64,000 nucleotides of DNA from Paracyclopina nana (Eukaryota; Arthropoda; Copepoda; Cyclopoida; Cyclopettidae), in NCBI GenBank assembly GCA_019096065.1, contig JAGUCH010000001.1, forward strand, positions 5,332,001 through 5,396,000, in the 5' to 3' direction. Under the pieces are notes generated by a model that had not been told where the DNA came from, made no database searches, and worked only from the letters and a program-made list of their open reading frames with translations. Position 1 is the stretch's first letter, and every line of letters starts with the position of its first letter. This document shows positions 48,294 to 56,900 of this stretch, one piece after another. A program made the position numbers and the translations under genes.

Positions 48294-48738
48294 CAGGGTG
48301 ACCAGATGTGGCTATTTATAGCCAAAGTGGCTATTTTTGACCCATGTGTGGCTACGCAAATTTAGGCCGAATAGCCATAGCCATTTGTGGCTATTTTTGA
48401 AAAGCCCGAAAATTTGATATTTTTACTTAATAAACGCTTGAAATTCTGCAAAAAAGTTAAGAAAAAAATTGAATTTGCAAAAACGGCAGACTTTTTTATA
48501 TCTTTTGCCAACCAAAAAAAAAGGCGAAAATCATCATTTCACTTTTGATTTCAGCTACAAAAATCCTAAAAATTGGATCAAATTTTCATAATAATTATTA
48601 TTATCATGAAAATTCTTAAAAATGTGGCTATTTTTTGGCAATTTGTGGCTATTTTGAGTCTTTTTTCTGAGATAGCCAAATGTGGCTATTTTAGAGAGAA
48701 ATCTGGCTACAGCCCGCTCAAATTTTCTGGTCACCCTG
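48294..48738. mobile_element. hAT-type MITE with 8-bp target-site duplication
   Basis: The terminal inverted repeats are CAGGGTGACCAGA (48294-48306) and its exact complement (48726-48738). The flanking 8-bp duplication GCGCTCGC is perfect at 48286-48293 and 48739-48746. The 445-bp body is AT-rich, has no transposase frame and repeats the word TGGCTATTT at least six times in one orientation. An 8-bp duplication and CAGGG-type ends fit the hAT superfamily. Intact ends and duplication suggest a fairly young insertion. Confidence 0.88.
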
Positions 48739-48746
48739 GCGCTCGC

Positions 48747-49603
48747 GGAAGGCTGATCATGATTGGGCTGAGGCCGACTTTTAAGCTATTCAACCTCTAA
48801 ATGCTTTGATCTGGGCCCAAAGTATTACGAATAAAGTTTACTGAACTAAGAATGCTCCTTTTTTCTAATGAAGTCAAAATTCAGTGCTTTTTATGTGGAA
48901 ACAAAAATTGGAACATGTCGCTACCAGATTGGCTTTTTTTATTTAACACATCAATAAATAGGCAATAAGAACACAATATTTGGCTGTATTTTGTTTGAGA
49001 CAACTTTCAACGCATTAGCGGGAACTCTGCATGGCAATTTTTTGGAAGCACGGGCGCGGGATTGCGCTTCTCGTCAAAGTGAAGTTCTATAGAGCGCGCT
49101 CCAACCTTGTTTACATCAGACATCAGAGTTTATACGACAACTCAGCAAATTACGCGAAATGGAAGTGTCAATTTTCGAAAGAGGTGATTCAAGAGATTGA
49201 CTCGATAAAATTCCTCGGAGCTGCATTATCAGCAAACAAGGCAATTTTGGACTTTTTCAAGGCTGCTGACGTCTAATCACTTAAGTGAGTGCTTGGAAAG
49301 AGCAAAAAAGAGCGTGCACTCTAGACTTTGTTGCATAATCGAGGAATGTTACGTTACTGCGTTAGCTAGCTGGCCGAGCGTAGAGAAAAAATCCTTGGAG
49401 TAAAACACTATATAGCCTAAGCCTTACACTGCACGAGTGAAAATTCGAGAATTTGTTAATATGAAGTCAAGAAACAGGGTGCGCTTTGACGAAATGATTA
49501 AAAAAGTCAAATGTTGATAGAGCTCGATGCAATTCTGATAAAGGGACAAATATTATTACATTTTTTTGTGATATCATTAATTTTGATGTAACTGTTACTA
49601 TTT
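48747..49603. other. intergenic DNA between the MITE and the LTR element
   Basis: No recognisable gene. A plus frame at 49031-49276 is open but matches nothing I know. Confidence 0.4.
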
Positions 49604-50162
49604 TGTCGTGGCCCGCAATCAACAAGAAGGTTGCCCTCAAAATGTCAGTGGGGATCGCAATGCGATGGACCTTAGCAATGCTAAGTGAACCTTCAAAAAC
49701 CAGGAAAAAGACAAGGCCCAGATGTGAATCCAATCAATCCTGGGTCAGGATCAAGCCAAATGGAAATCCACTGGAATCCTGGATGACAATGATGCTAGCA
49801 ACAAATGGAAGACTGAGCAATGCTCTAATCTAATCCAAGGACAAGTATGACTTGCCACTAAATCCAAACACAGAATTGACAATAAATAGATCTGAATCCT
49901 CAAAAGCAAGCTTCTAAGAGACTCAAAACATCAAACAAAGGCAGTACACTGAAATAAAAGAGAATAAAAGACACAGTCACGAAATAAATGAGATCAGACA
50001 AGTAAATTTGGCAGAGAAACAAATTGAAGTTCTATTTTCGGTGGAATTCTTGGAGCAACTGACAAATTCTTATAATGGCGGTGAAATCAGCAGACTTGGC
50101 GTCCTTTTTTGAGGGTGCGCGCGCGTGCGCAATGCGCAGCGTTGCCAGGGCAGAACACAACA
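49604..50162 (-). repeat. 3' LTR of the BEL/Pao element
   Basis: 559 bp, low-coordinate copy. It carries four of the short palindromes, at 49654-49666, 49671-49685, 49815-49825 and 50126-50138. Confidence 0.95.
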
Positions 50163-50177
50163 GCTGTCCCCCCTTGG
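50163..50177 (-). promoter_or_regulatory. polypurine tract of the BEL/Pao element
   Basis: On the coding strand the sequence CCAAGGGGGGACAGC abuts the 3' LTR. This is the expected place for the plus-strand primer. Confidence 0.75.
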
Positions 50178-50202
50178 AGGCCGTAGAGGCCAAGACCAGT
50201 GC

Positions 50203-51894
50203 CTAAGGCCACGAGGTCGTAAAGGCCACGCATCGGTCCTCCAACACATATCGGGTGGAGGCTCCTTCTTGGATGACCTTATTGTAGGGGACAAGGGCGA
50301 GGCGGTCTTCCTGGCGGGCGAGGTGAAGGCCAAGTCCCTCGTGCAGGCGGAAAAGCTCCAGGTGGAGCACGCTGCACAAGGCTGTTTCCTCCAGGATCTG
50401 CAGAAAGGGCTTGGCTGAGATGGAGGGCTTGTGGTGGGAGGAGTGATGCCCCAGCTCCTGACAGTATGAGCAACGCTCAGTGAGGCTGTCGCACACGAAA
50501 ACTGTGTGACGATGTGGGGTGCCGCATTGCGTGTTGATGCAAAACACCGGTCCAGCATCGCACTCATCTTTCAAGTGGTCGAAAGATCCGCACCGACGAC
50601 AAAAGTGCGGCGCAATGCGCCCACCTTTGAATATGACGTCAAGGACGTCGCTCCACATCAGCTTGCCTGGGGCCTTCCTAACAATGGACATGAAGGCCAA
50701 GGCCAGATCCCTGGAAACGAGGTGCAGATCAATAGCATATGGCCTGCCCTTGCGGAAGTAATTCCTGGTGGCGCTGACACTGTTGATGGCTTGCGAGTCA
50801 TTGTCCAAAAGCCACATCCACTCAGCAAACACACCATCCTCGCCATGCGAGGTGGTGGTGCTTGGCTCCACCTTGTTGAATGGCCTCAGGTTCTCGTCGG
50901 TCTTCTTAAGTTGGCCAGAAGCCCTGAGGTTGCGGATCCTGTCCAAGGCCAGATGAATGTGACGCAATGCGTCACATTTTGGCCCAAGACCGTGTCGTCT
51001 GAGGCCTCTCTGCACGAGAGTGAGGATGGACCCAAACGTGAGGGCGTGGTTCATCCACACAAACATTTGTTGCTTGGCGGTCCAGGATTTTGTGGGGAGG
51101 CTGAGGTCGTCATCTTCGCGGTGATATTCGAACCTCACCTGGTTGCCCTTGAGGACCACGTGCTTGTTCCCAATGCGCTTGGCGCTCTTCTGGACTGGCA
51201 CGCCCTCGGTTCCAAGCCGCTCTGCCATATAAGTCACATTGGACTTCATTTCTGCTGCTTTCACGCCCGCTTGTGGAAACAGCAGCAGAGTCACCGTATT
51301 GACGTCACAACGTGCTCTGATGTCGATGCCAAGATTCGCATATCTTCTTTCTTGATCGATGTTGAAGCCTGCCACCCGCATGGCGGGGGCTTCAAGCAGC
51401 GCGATGATCTCCTTGGGAATTTTTGCACCCTTGAAGACTCCATTTCCTCCTTCACCACCGTAATTGCTTTGAATGATGAGCAGGGTGCTGAGGCTGCCAA
51501 CGGCAAGGACGGTGAAACATCCTTCGGTCGGCTTGCCATTGGACGCCATCTTGGCCTTCTCCAGTGCCTTGACGGTCCAACTGTAGAGGTGGCTGGAGAC
51601 GAGGTTCAAGTACTTGGCCTCGCGGAAATATCCCAGTCGCTCCAGCTTGACCTTGACGGCGATCCATTGCTCATCTTTTTCCAGCACGACTACGTTCCTC
51701 GATGCATTGTTGAGGCGGCAATCCAGAGGCCCTTCTCGCATCTTGATGTGCTCCTCAAGCTGCTCCAGGAAGTATGCCGAGTAGCACAACTCTCCATCCT
51801 TGCCTCGAACAATGGCGTCAAGTGGGCCCTCCTCAAACCTTCTGAGGACGCACTCAAGAAGGCTGCATGAGTCTTCCTCGCGGTCATCGAGCAA
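50203..51894 (-). CDS. extra ORF of the BEL/Pao element, 3' half (zinc-knuckle protein)
   Basis: About 563 codons end 40 nt before the 3' LTR. The last third has CRRCGSFDHLKDEC, an exact CX2CX4HX4C zinc knuckle, followed by a Cys/His-rich stretch with CSYCQELGHHSSHH (CX2CX4HX4H). Such knuckles bind nucleic acid in retroelement gag and LINE ORF1 proteins. I saw no signal peptide or membrane segment, so it does not look like an envelope gene. The frame has no natural ATG near its start. It overlaps the preceding ORF in another frame and is probably expressed as the C-terminal part of the same protein (see the homopolymer finding). I know no established BEL/Pao gene of this kind. Confidence 0.75.
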   Translation of the reverse strand: MLDDREEDSCSLLECVLRRFEEGPLDAIVRGKDGELCYSAYFLEQLEEHIKMREGPLDCRLNNASRNVVVLEKDEQWIAVKVKLERLGYFREAKYLNLVSSHLYSWTVKALEKAKMASNGKPTEGCFTVLAVGSLSTLLIIQSNYGGEGGNGVFKGAKIPKEIIALLEAPAMRVAGFNIDQERRYANLGIDIRARCDVNTVTLLLFPQAGVKAAEMKSNVTYMAERLGTEGVPVQKSAKRIGNKHVVLKGNQVRFEYHREDDDLSLPTKSWTAKQQMFVWMNHALTFGSILTLVQRGLRRHGLGPKCDALRHIHLALDRIRNLRASGQLKKTDENLRPFNKVEPSTTTSHGEDGVFAEWMWLLDNDSQAINSVSATRNYFRKGRPYAIDLHLVSRDLALAFMSIVRKAPGKLMWSDVLDVIFKGGRIAPHFCRRCGSFDHLKDECDAGPVFCINTQCGTPHRHTVFVCDSLTERCSYCQELGHHSSHHKPSISAKPFLQILEETALCSVLHLELFRLHEGLGLHLARQEDRLALVPYNKVIQEGASTRYVLEDRCVAFTTSWP

Positions 51895-53642
51895 GGCTCG
51901 AACCCGAGGGCAGGGGGGGGGGGGTCGTAGGTGGTGTTTGATGGAGGTGGTGGGCGGACTGCGGGCGAGATGAGTCCGGTGCTCCGCAATGCGGAGGCCA
52001 TGGTTGGGTTGGTGGCGTCAAAGGGGTCGGCGAGGCTGGCGATGTCGGGCTTCTTGTTGAAGTGCCACCAATAGCGTTGAAGCCACTCCGGTACCTGATG
52101 TGGCTCTGCGGCTGGGCCCATCGCCAGAACTTGCTGCAGGCACTGATCTTCGGTGGGAGGGGCTTCGCCAAAGGTGCCAAGCACCACGACTTTGGCAAAT
52201 CTCTTGCGGACAGCCCACGCCCTCTTCGCGGCCCCCAAGTCGTGGCCTTCCAGGCAGCCTCGCTTCAACGGCACGACACGAGGGTTGGAAAAGAGGCACC
52301 TCAACTCATAGGAGTCGTAGACATCGAGGGCCTCGGGGTGGCAGACGCCCATGACGTAGAGGGGTGCTCTACCATCAGAAAGAGCAGCGATGCGGGTGTG
52401 GTCTTGACGAGACGCCTTGGCAGCTGCTGCGGCTCGGGTGGGCTCGTCACGTGGGTCGTCCTCGGGGGAGTGGGGCCCATAGGAGAGGGTGTGGCCCAGA
52501 AATGCCACCTTCGGATCGCAATACTTCCGAAGCAGCAGGTCGCCTTCCATATCCATGGCCTCGTCCTCAAAGATGACCTCCTCGACTTGGAGTGCCTCGC
52601 GCAGGACTCGGATGTGGGGGGCGAGCATGGCTCTCCTCTCCACATGCTTGCGTGGCAAGTTGAGTCCTGAAAATAATGACAATAAATTATTAGCGTCTTC
52701 ATCAGAGGCATGTGGGTGGGACATAAAATTGCTACTCCCAAAAACCTGTCCGATGGAGATCTCTTCTGGAATAGGGGAGAGTTTGGTGGTTGGCGGTGAC
52801 GATCTAGCTCTGCCAAGCCGAGAATGTATTGAACTTCTGGAGCTAGAACTGAAGCGTGATCGAGACGAGGACAAGGAGCTAGAACTTCGCGAGCCTGGCC
52901 TCTTTATTTTCAGCGACCGTCGAGAATGATTTTCAACACTTGAGCTCCGTGAGGAGGACGAGCTCCGCGAAGTCGAGGACGAAGAGGACGTGCTTCTCGA
53001 GGTGGAGGCAGACGACGCATGACGATCCCGCCCACGTTCATTGTCGCCAGAATTTTCGGGAGCTGTGATTCGGGTTCGGGTTTTTGGTGTTGGGGGTGGT
53101 GGCATGGCCACGGGTGAAGTAGCGACCTTAGGTGGGCTACTGGAAGTGTCCATGTCCATTCTTTTCACGGCCTCGAGGTCAAGCATCAGAACATCCCCAG
53201 ACCTGAGCGCGCGCCCAGATCGTGGAGACTCAGCTAAAAGTTGCTCATGCTCATCCGCATGTATGATGATGGCCTCGTCTCCGTCCATTGATCCGAGAAG
53301 GCTGACTCCAGACTCACTTGGTGGTCCTCCCATTTGGCCGGGGGGTGATCGAAACGAGGACGCCACTGAGGCTCGGTCATCCTCGATCTCCATGGCTTCA
53401 GTTGGGGACGTGACGTGGGAGTTGGCATGAGTAGCAATGCTAGACTCATTATTACCTGTAGCAGCATGGCTGCTGGTGGCGATGTCCATGAGGGCGTCGT
53501 AGTCCGACAAGTCGATGTTGGGCCGGGGTTGTTCGGCCTTGGGGGCATCGCTGGGTGGTGTCACGGGTTGCAGTGGAGGCTCAACCATTGTTGAAGCCTC
53601 CGACACGGTCTCGTCGAGAATATTTTGAACGATTTCACTCAT
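51690..53642 (-). CDS. extra ORF of the BEL/Pao element, 5' half (RS-rich protein)
   Basis: The frame opens with ATG at 53642, about 330 nt after the pol stop. Residues 1-200 are acidic and Pro/Ser-rich. About 205-300 form a dense Arg/Ser region with runs such as STSRSTSSSSSTSRSSSSSR, similar in composition to RS domains of splicing factors. About 300-573 are a more ordered region of unknown fold. At 51913-51924 a run of 12 identical bases is crossed. The frame downstream of it looks non-native, while the frame of the next ORF looks protein-like, so meaningful coding probably ends near residue 573. The function is unknown. RNA binding or nuclear transport is an inference from composition only. 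Confidence 0.72.
   Translation of the reverse strand: MSEIVQNILDETVSEASTMVEPPLQPVTPPSDAPKAEQPRPNIDLSDYDALMDIATSSHAATGNNESSIATHANSHVTSPTEAMEIEDDRASVASSFRSPPGQMGGPPSESGVSLLGSMDGDEAIIIHADEHEQLLAESPRSGRALRSGDVLMLDLEAVKRMDMDTSSSPPKVATSPVAMPPPPTPKTRTRITAPENSGDNERGRDRHASSASTSRSTSSSSSTSRSSSSSRSSSVENHSRRSLKIKRPGSRSSSSLSSSRSRFSSSSRSSIHSRLGRARSSPPTTKLSPIPEEISIGQVFGSSNFMSHPHASDEDANNLLSLFSGLNLPRKHVERRAMLAPHIRVLREALQVEEVIFEDEAMDMEGDLLLRKYCDPKVAFLGHTLSYGPHSPEDDPRDEPTRAAAAAKASRQDHTRIAALSDGRAPLYVMGVCHPEALDVYDSYELRCLFSNPRVVPLKRGCLEGHDLGAAKRAWAVRKRFAKVVVLGTFGEAPPTEDQCLQQVLAMGPAAEPHQVPEWLQRYWWHFNKKPDIASLADPFDATNPTMASALRSTGLISPAVRPPPPSNTTYDPPPPALGFEPCSMTARKTHAAFLSASSEGLRRAHLTPLFEARMESCATRHTSWSSLRSTSRCEKGLWIAASTMHRGT
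51913..51924 (-). other. 12-base homopolymer at the frame switch between the two halves of the extra ORF
   Basis: Twelve G on the plus strand (C on the coding strand) sit where the upstream frame stops looking protein-like and the downstream frame begins. One added base, or a minus-1 slip by the ribosome or polymerase, would join the two frames. Confidence 0.8.
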
Positions 53643-53971
53643 TTTTTTTAAGGCACACTTTTTGTTTTGAAACGTTGCGCTCCGGAATTTTACATCGGAA
53701 ATGGAAGCTGAGACAGCAGCTCGAAACTAGTTGAGCGAAGAGTGGCCGCAGTGGCAGCAGCGCATGGCGCGTTGGGCTGCTTCGGCAGAGAAGACGTGAA
53801 GAAATGCGTGCGCAACAAAATTGCTAAAAAGCGCAACCTCATTACTTGAATTTTTTCCGCGATACGTGGGATCGCATGGCGAGGGTATAATGCTATTTTG
53901 ACTAGAAAATTGAGTTTTGGGCGCATGGCGCTAATTTTCGCGTTGCGAATAGTTGATGTGGTTATAGTTAC
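53643..53971 (-). other. spacer between pol and the extra ORF of the BEL/Pao element
   Basis: About 330 nt without coding, holding three of the short palindromes with an ATG loop (53760-53770, 53872-53882, 53921-53931). An internal promoter, splice acceptor or reinitiation signal for the extra ORF would have to lie here or upstream. None was recognised. Confidence 0.5.
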
Positions 53972-56900
53972 TCACAATTTTCCCTTCCTTACTGTGCGAT
54001 TGGAGGTGATTGGCAACGGGCAATCCTCTTCGCCTTTTCTTGAGAACATTGTAAGGTTTTGATAATACCTTCCAAGTTCTGGGCTTGAATCAGCCAGGTC
54101 ATGTTGCAGGCGCAGTTGCTCGAGGTTTGGTTGCTCGTCATCCTCTCCCGCTTTGTTGTAGACCATAAACTCGTCAGAATCTTTGAACACATTCAGTGGT
54201 ATGAGGTAACGAGTGGATTTTTCGTAGTATACAGGCTCATCTTCTCCGGTGGGGACCATTTTGACAATTGCCCTTCTACACTCTCCATCCTGGTCACGAA
54301 TGGCCTTATGAATGATGCCGAGTGGCCAGCAGTACCTGCGATGGAAGTGAGGCCTCTCCAGCACTGCCACCACGTCGCCATGCGACAAAGTCCTCCGATG
54401 ATGTTGCCAAATTGGCATTTTTCGTATGTGCTCCACGAGCTCGAGAGACCAAAAATCCCAGAGCGCCTGCAATGCAGATTCAATAAGGTGATACCTTTTC
54501 TCAAGGGAACTAAGAGCCTCTGGATCGATCACGGGTACAACATCACCAGGAGGCCCTCGGGTCAGAAAATGATTGGGAGTGAGAAAATGACCCTCGAGTT
54601 CTCCAATTGGTCTTCCGTTGATAAAGCCTTCGGATTTGATGACGCAGTATCTGAAGTCCTCCAGATTGGTGACAGTGGTCCCCCCAAACTGGCGATACAA
54701 GGCTTTCTTAAATATCTTGACAGCGGCCTCCGATAAACCATTGAAGTTCGGGGAGAAAGGCGGTGAAAGCGTCCAATTGACAACGCCAATTTTGCCGGCA
54801 AACTGTCGCAACTCATCCCAGTTGACCACTTGTAGTTTTTCGAGCATCTCCTTGTACTGTGGGTTGACTCGAATGTCTTCTCGAACACCAATGAAATTGC
54901 TTCCATTGTCGCTCCTCAGGGTGTGTGGACAGCCTCTTCTTGCGACAAACATCTCCAGAGCCCTCATCAAGGAGGCAGAGGTCATATCATAGACCTCTTC
55001 GCAATGAATTGCTTTCGAGTGCATGCAAATAAAAATGATCACATACATCTTGTACTCGCTGCGATTGAAGTTGGTGATGAAGGGGCCGCACATGTCGAAA
55101 GATGTGTAGCGAAATGGCAAGAATTCAGTCAGAGGGACTGCGTGGGGTGGCAATGCCACGAGTTTGTGCCTGGCACACATCGCGCAGTTATTTAATATCT
55201 CAGTCATAATGCGCTTACCACCGGGAATGCAAAACTTAAGCTGAGCCTCGCTCAAATACCTAAGTCTGCCGAGGCCATGCCCCAATTTTCGATGAAAATC
55301 CTCGAGAACCAACCTGCAACCCTCGCCTGGAATTATGAGCTGACGGCGGCCGATCCACTGAACTGGAGTGGAATCCAGGCGTCCTTTGGTGCGTAGCTCG
55401 CCTTGCGAGTATAGCACTGGATCAATCTTTGCCAATCGACTTCCCCTGGGCCACATGTTGTGGACAAAGAAATAATCAAGCTCACGAGCATACTCTTTTT
55501 GTTGCAGCCAAATAGCAATGCTATTTTCTGCGAAGGCATATTCTTCGGGGGTGATGTCGCCCTGGTTGACCGCATCAGAGCAATATCGGATGATCAGGGC
55601 CCATCTTCGTGCATGGCACAAGGCTCGCACAGCTCGCTCCCATGAATTGAGTTTGGACAGATCAACATGGCAAGTGGTGTACCTCATATAATGCCATTTT
55701 GCTCGAGTTTCGGCGGAGGCTCGTAGATGTTCAGGGACTTGATAGCCTCCCATTCTTGTGAATTGAGCCACGAGAAGTTCTTTAAGCTTGACTTTCCTGG
55801 CCTTTCTTCCCCCTTCTCCAGTTCGCTCGTATCTTTCCAAGGCAGCTCGTTCGTCATCGGTGACATTGGGAACCCATTTGGGGAACTTGTTTTCCGGTCC
55901 CCTCAGAAACCTGGGTCCATGGATCCAGAGGTCTGAATCTGCCAACTCAGCAATGCTGAGTCCACGCGAAACTAAATCCGCAGGATTCATCTTCCCTGGA
56001 ACATGATGCCATCGGTGGTTGATTGTTTTCTCCACGATAGCAGTGACACGGCGTCCAACCCACTTTTTCCATAGAGTGGATGGTTTACTGATCCATGTGA
56101 GAGTGCACTGTGAATCAGTCCACAAATGCACCTCATCCAGTCGACCTAGTACATTGACCAGATCCTCACAGAGTTCAGCTCCAATAACGCAACCTTCTAA
56201 TTCCATTTCGGGCATCGATCGGGTGGAAGAAATGGAAGCTACCTTCATTCGAGAGGCAAGCAGAGTGCAATCATACACTCCATCTTCGTACAAGACGCGA
56301 ACATATGCACAGGCTCCTTTTGCGACCTCGCTCGCATCGGAGAAAATGTGCAGTGAGATGTGTGCAGCCGGTCGAGAGCGCATGGCGCGAGGAATGCGAA
56401 CAAGCTCGACTTGATCGACTTCCTTGACATATTGATGCCAGTCTTGTAGAATGTGGTCGATTTCTCTTGAGTCCAGCATCTCAAGGGCTGTGTCCCAATC
56501 GATGCCATATAAGGTGCGAAGAACATTGACGCGTTGAATGAGAAGTCTGCCTCTGATGATGAGAGGTGCCATTAATCCTAGAGGGTCGAACAGCCTTGGC
56601 ACGAACTGGCACATAAGACGAAGTGTCACTGGCGCATTGCGCATGAAATCGGTGTTTGGTGGCTGATACACGATTTGATCGCCTTCGCAATCGATGTACA
56701 TGCCGAGTGCTTTCGTTGTATCAGCATTTTCAGAGGAGACCGCGAATCCAGGCAATCTCAAGTCTTCATCGACGTCTTCGAGAACTGGAGCAGCATTGCT
56801 GCCCCATTTTCGAAATGGCATATTTCCCAACTCCCCAAGTTCCATAATTTGCCTGACAGTTTCTTTTCCTTCGGCAATGTTCTCCACCGAGGCAAAAACG

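Noticed and set aside
50956-50978. Palindromes as simple insertions of a mobile micro-hairpin
   Set aside because: Many of the lengths are not multiples of three, yet gag-pol is open throughout, and stem sequences do not match one another.
50506-51870. Plus-strand 454-codon open frame
   Set aside because: It is the antisense of the zinc-knuckle ORF and shows no known domain. The minus strand has CCHC motifs and the element's orientation.
54101-54736. Plus-strand 211-codon open frame
   Set aside because: Antisense of the integrase/C-terminal part of the polyprotein.
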